The notes under the pieces: model-generated
Databases searched by the model: none
Seen by the model: only the letters and a program-made list of their open reading frames with translations
Told to the model about the DNA's origin: nothing
Assembly (NCBI RefSeq): GCF_900128985.1
Contig: NZ_FQUC01000001.1
Span: 62,001-126,000 of the forward strand
Reading direction: 5' to 3'
Source: Indolivaga macrotermitis
Lineage (GTDB): Bacteria > Bacteroidota > Bacteroidia > Bacteroidales > Dysgonomonadaceae
DNA: 64,000 nt
Program-made: the position numbers and the translations under genes
Part shown: in pieces, positions 61,499 through 64,000 of the stretch
How positions within the stretch are numbered: the stretch's first letter is position 1
Layout: every line of letters begins with the position of its first letter

Positions 61499-62638
61499 AT
61501 GAAATACATCGATATCGAAAACTGGAAAAGAAAGGAGCATTTCAAATTCTTCTATAAGATGGATTATCCGCAATATAATATCTGTACGGATTTGGATATA
61601 ACAAACTTTTTGTCGTTTACCCAAAAGGAAAAATTGTCATTTTACTATTCCATGATTTATGCCGTTACCCATATTGCAAATGAGTCTGAGAATTTCAGAT
61701 ACCGTATCCGAGACGGAAAAGTCGTTTTACATGACGTTATCCATCCTTCTTTTACCGAGATGAATGATGATGTTTCTGATGATCTGTTCAAAATGGTTAC
61801 TGTAGATTTAATAGAACCCATTGCCGATTTTGTGGAGGAAGCCCAGAAGGAGAGTCAAGACCAGAAGATCTATTTTGATCCGAAAAAACTGATCGGAAGG
61901 GATGATCTGATTTATATAACCTGCATTCCCTGGATATCGTTTACCCACCTTTCCCATACTATTTCTTTAAAGAAAGATGATGCTGTACCCAGAATATCAT
62001 GGGGCAAATATTATAATGAAGGAGATAAAATTTTGTTACCGTTTTCGGTTCAGGTTCATCATGCGTTGGCAGACGGTATTCATGTGGGACAGTACATTGA
62101 GAGGTTACAAAGTTATTTAGATAATATAGGAATGTCTCAATCAGTTAATGATCGCGGGAATATGGTCGTCCGTCCAATTGAAGAAAGAGATAATAAAACT
62201 ATAGCGGCATTGATACGTAAAGTCTTTGATGAGTTTAACGCCCCTAAAAAAGACACAGTGTACGATGATCCTCAGACCGATATGTTGTTTCAGGCTTTTA
62301 CGGATTCCCGCGCAGAATATTGGGTGGTTGAATCGGATAATAAAATATTGGGCGGATGCGGTTTTTATCCCACAAAAGGGTTACCCGAATTGTGTGCCGA
62401 AATTGTAAAGTTTTATCTTTCGGATGAATCAAGAGGGAAGGGTACAGGTTCTTATCTTCTCAATATGATTCAAGACAGAGCAGCCAAAGCCGGATATACT
62501 CATCTATATATAGAATCTTTCGATGAATTTAAACATGCAGTCGCTTTATACGAAAAAAATGGATTCCGTCATTTGAATAACCGTTTAGGGGATTCGGGAC
62601 ATTATGCGACCACAATCCATATGCTGAAAGAGTTATAA
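61499..62638 (+). CDS. Chloramphenicol acetyltransferase-like / GNAT fusion protein
   Basis: 379 residues with two acetyl-transfer folds. Residues 1-~212 are a complete CAT-type domain: MKYIDIENWKRKEHFKFFY start, PRISWGKYY and the catalytic QVHHALADGIHVG with His187-His188 and Asp192. Residues ~220-379 are a GNAT domain: VVRPIEERDNKTIAALIR, CGFYPTKGLPELCAEIVKFY and the CoA loop ESRGKGTGSYLLNMI (~308-320), ending YEKNGFRHL. The join is in frame without a stop. CAT domains use acetyl-CoA with an O-acceptor, GNAT with an N-acceptor, so a two-step or dual-substrate enzyme is possible. Resistance activity cannot be concluded. Confidence 0.88.
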   Translation: MKYIDIENWKRKEHFKFFYKMDYPQYNICTDLDITNFLSFTQKEKLSFYYSMIYAVTHIANESENFRYRIRDGKVVLHDVIHPSFTEMNDDVSDDLFKMVTVDLIEPIADFVEEAQKESQDQKIYFDPKKLIGRDDLIYITCIPWISFTHLSHTISLKKDDAVPRISWGKYYNEGDKILLPFSVQVHHALADGIHVGQYIERLQSYLDNIGMSQSVNDRGNMVVRPIEERDNKTIAALIRKVFDEFNAPKKDTVYDDPQTDMLFQAFTDSRAEYWVVESDNKILGGCGFYPTKGLPELCAEIVKFYLSDESRGKGTGSYLLNMIQDRAAKAGYTHLYIESFDEFKHAVALYEKNGFRHLNNRLGDSGHYATTIHMLKEL

Positions 62639-62664
62639 GAATATATTGGGGTCAGTCGTTTTTT

Positions 62665-63192
62665 TCAGATTGTTATCTTATATAAAACATGCTCCTTAAG
62701 GGGGTGTCCGTCGGGTACCGAGGGGTGAGGAAAAGATTTAACCTTTTCCATCCCGATTTTTTGCATTATTCTTTCCGATCTTTTATTAGGCAGTGAAGTA
62801 AAAGACCATATTGTTTTGAAGGGCAGGTTTTCCTTTGCATACAAAAGGCAGGCTTTTGCAGCTTCGGTTACATATCCCTTATTCCAGTCCTCTTGTTGTA
62901 TGCGCCATCCTATTTCAATACCCGGGGCAAAATCAACATTAAAGGTAATATTATGGAAGCCCGTAAACCCGATAAAAGCGCCATCTTCTTTCTTCTCGAT
63001 TGCATATAAACCATATCCGTACATGGAGAATTCGTCCTGAATCCTGTTATAAAGATCCAGAGATTCTTTATCTGTTAGCGGTTTCAGGAAATATTCCATG
63101 ACAAGTTGATCATGATTGATCTTTGCAAATACTTCAATATCTTCTTCTTTCCAGCTGCGTAACAATAAACGAGGGGTCTCAAAATATATCAT
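62665..63192 (-). CDS. GNAT acetyltransferase (RimJ/RimL type)
   Basis: 175 residues. Starts IYFETPRLLLRSWKEEDIE, the standard opening of RimJ/RimL-like N-acetyltransferases, which modify protein N-termini or small amines. IEKKEDGAFIGFTGFHN, the CoA site region IGWRIQQEDWNKGYVTEAAKACLLYA (Q/R-x-x-G-x-A version, here NKGYVT) and LPNKRSERIMQKIGMEKV follow in the right order. Lies opposite in direction to its neighbours, a separate unit inside the acetyltransferase cluster. Confidence 0.88.
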   Translation of the reverse strand: MIYFETPRLLLRSWKEEDIEVFAKINHDQLVMEYFLKPLTDKESLDLYNRIQDEFSMYGYGLYAIEKKEDGAFIGFTGFHNITFNVDFAPGIEIGWRIQQEDWNKGYVTEAAKACLLYAKENLPFKTIWSFTSLPNKRSERIMQKIGMEKVKSFPHPSVPDGHPLKEHVLYKITI

Positions 63193-63270
63193 AGGAGGTA
63201 TAGTATCAATTAATTGTACACAAAATTACAACAAACAGTCTGATTATTTATAATATTAGCAATATCGGAC

Positions 63271-63301
63271 AATTGCGCTTAGCTTGTATTATCTAAATTT
63301 G
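63271..63301 (+). promoter_or_regulatory. Promoter of the GNAT gene at 63329
   Basis: ATTG (63271-63274), 19 bp, TAAATTTG (63294-63301): one mismatch from TTTG / TAnnTTTG. Initiation near 63308 falls after the TTG at 63284, so the ATG at 63329 is preferred as start. Confidence 0.55.
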
Positions 63302-63328
63302 TATTTTGTTTTCCTGAAGAATGTATTT

Positions 63329-63865
63329 ATGGAATATTTTTTGAAATCGGAACGATTGGGATTTACCTATTGGAATGACGAGTTCCTCCATTATGCGATT
63401 GATCTTTGGGGAAATCCTCAGGTCTCCCGATTCGTTGTATCTGAAGGCGTTTTCTCTGAAGCTGATATTAAGGAACGCCTCCTTTTAGAGATCAAGAATA
63501 AACGACTCTATGGTATACAATATTATCCCGTCTTTCTTCTCGAAGGAGATATATTTGTGGGATGTTGCGGTTTAAGACCGTATGATACCGGAAAGTCTGT
63601 TTGTGAATTTGGATTTTACTTCAAACCCGAATATTGGGGTAAAGGGTTTGCACAGGAAGCAGGAATGAAAGTTATAGAATATGCATTAGATACCTTAAAC
63701 ATTTCTAATATTTATGCGGGTCACAATCCAAATAATAAAGCATCCGAAAGGGCTCTGAAAAAACTGGGTTTTGAATATATAGAAGATACGTTTTATGAGC
63801 CAACAGGTCTCTATCACCCTCTTTATATGTTAAAACAGAAGAAAATATTCGATAAAGAACTATAG
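63329..63865 (+). CDS. GNAT acetyltransferase (RimJ/RimL type)
   Basis: 178 residues from ATG 63329. A longer reading from TTG 63284 adds a hydrophobic, unlikely N-terminus. EYFLKSERLGFTYWNDEFLHYAIDLWGN opens the domain; FLLEGDIFVGCCGLRPYDTG and the CoA loop FYFKPEYWGKGFAQEAGMKVIEYAL (W-G-x-G-x-A) are in order; NPNNKASERALKKLGFEYIEDTFY is the motif B region. Substrate unknown. Not closely similar to the GNAT encoded at 62665 beyond the shared family motifs. Followed 4 bp later by the start of the next gene. Confidence 0.88.
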   Translation: MEYFLKSERLGFTYWNDEFLHYAIDLWGNPQVSRFVVSEGVFSEADIKERLLLEIKNKRLYGIQYYPVFLLEGDIFVGCCGLRPYDTGKSVCEFGFYFKPEYWGKGFAQEAGMKVIEYALDTLNISNIYAGHNPNNKASERALKKLGFEYIEDTFYEPTGLYHPLYMLKQKKIFDKEL

Positions 63866-63869
63866 TTTT

Positions 63870-64000
63870 ATGATAAAAGAGATTGTAAAGAAAGATGCCG
63901 AAGCAATTTATCTGTTACTTACAAAAAGAAACACGCTGACAATAGGAGAGCTAAGAGAGATTACTGAATATCAGGAGTTATATCTATCTTTAGTTCTTGG
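63870..64000 (+). CDS. Winged-helix protein (DUF2582-like), N-terminal part only
   Basis: Open from ATG 63870 to the window edge, 43 codons. The visible sequence IKEIVKKDAEAIYLLLTKRN and LTIGELREITEYQELYLSL fits the short winged helix-turn-helix proteins of the DUF2582 type (helix, then LxxLxxxT recognition part). It begins 4 bp after the GNAT stop, so the two may be co-transcribed and the protein could be their regulator. The call is tentative because most of the protein lies outside the window. Confidence 0.6.
   Translation, partial: MIKEIVKKDAEAIYLLLTKRNTLTIGELREITEYQELYLSLVL

Noticed and set aside
61499-62638. Call as a functional chloramphenicol resistance gene
   Set aside because: The catalytic histidine motif is present, but related acetyltransferases with other acceptors share it, and the GNAT fusion makes the substrate uncertain.

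Overview
The window looks like a chromosomal segment of a Bacteroidales bacterium, most plausibly Dysgonomonas or a close relative. The evidence is SusC/SusD-type glycan uptake, two hybrid two-component systems (HTCS), SusD-like and DUF4249 lipoproteins, promoter -7 boxes of the TAnnTTTG type, few Shine-Dalgarno sequences and an AT-rich composition. The genus is an inference from memory, not a database match.

Layout. (a) 1-6722: a GH51 arabinofuranosidase (cut by the left edge) and a GH43 enzyme, divergent from an HTCS sensor/regulator. (b) 7070-12176: a compact operon of six secreted proteins without assigned function: two LPP20-like paralogs, a small outer-membrane barrel, two proteins that recall CsgG/TolB-N folds, and a glycine-zipper protein. 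This is the best candidate for an undescribed system. (c) 12393-14395: uxuA plus an SDR oxidoreductase, the fructuronate/mannonate branch of glucuronate catabolism. (d) 14601-22297: DUF169 protein, FAD/Fe-S 2-hydroxyacid oxidase, a 2-hydroxyacid dehydrogenase homolog that seems to have lost its catalytic triad, an Fe-S flavoprotein-like reductase, an MBL-fold hydrolase and a Zn alcohol dehydrogenase. (e) 22367-46352: a xylan utilisation locus: GH67, cytoplasmic GH43, GH10 lipoprotein, GPH symporter, acetylesterase, GH115, GH35-like/DUF5597, SusD, SusC, divergent HTCS, GH43 with C-terminal domain. (f) 46418-53477: a membrane lipoprotein, then a LytTR response regulator, an intact LytS-type kinase, a second kinase-like protein lacking key residues, a DUF4249 lipoprotein and a TonB-dependent receptor. 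(g) 54008-55737: dnaX split over two frames at a run of ten A, then tRNA-Val(TAC). (h) 56086-64000: DNA alkylation repair protein, DUF3788, methyltransferases, DbpA-type RNA helicase, four GNAT-type proteins including a chloramphenicol acetyltransferase-GNAT fusion, and the start of a winged-helix protein.

How the parts work together. The xylan locus is nearly self-sufficient. Surface GH10 cuts acetylated glucuronoxylan; SusC/D import oligomers; the esterase, GH115, GH67, GH51 and GH43 enzymes strip acetyl, (methyl)glucuronosyl and arabinosyl groups; a GPH symporter and a cytoplasmic GH43 finish xylo-oligosaccharides. Released glucuronate can flow into uxuA and the SDR in region (c). Each HTCS sits divergent from the enzymes it probably controls, and the two divergent intergenic regions share a near-identical 13-14 bp motif.

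Limits: functions come from reading motifs in the translated frames. No database search was run, and coordinates of sites were counted by hand.
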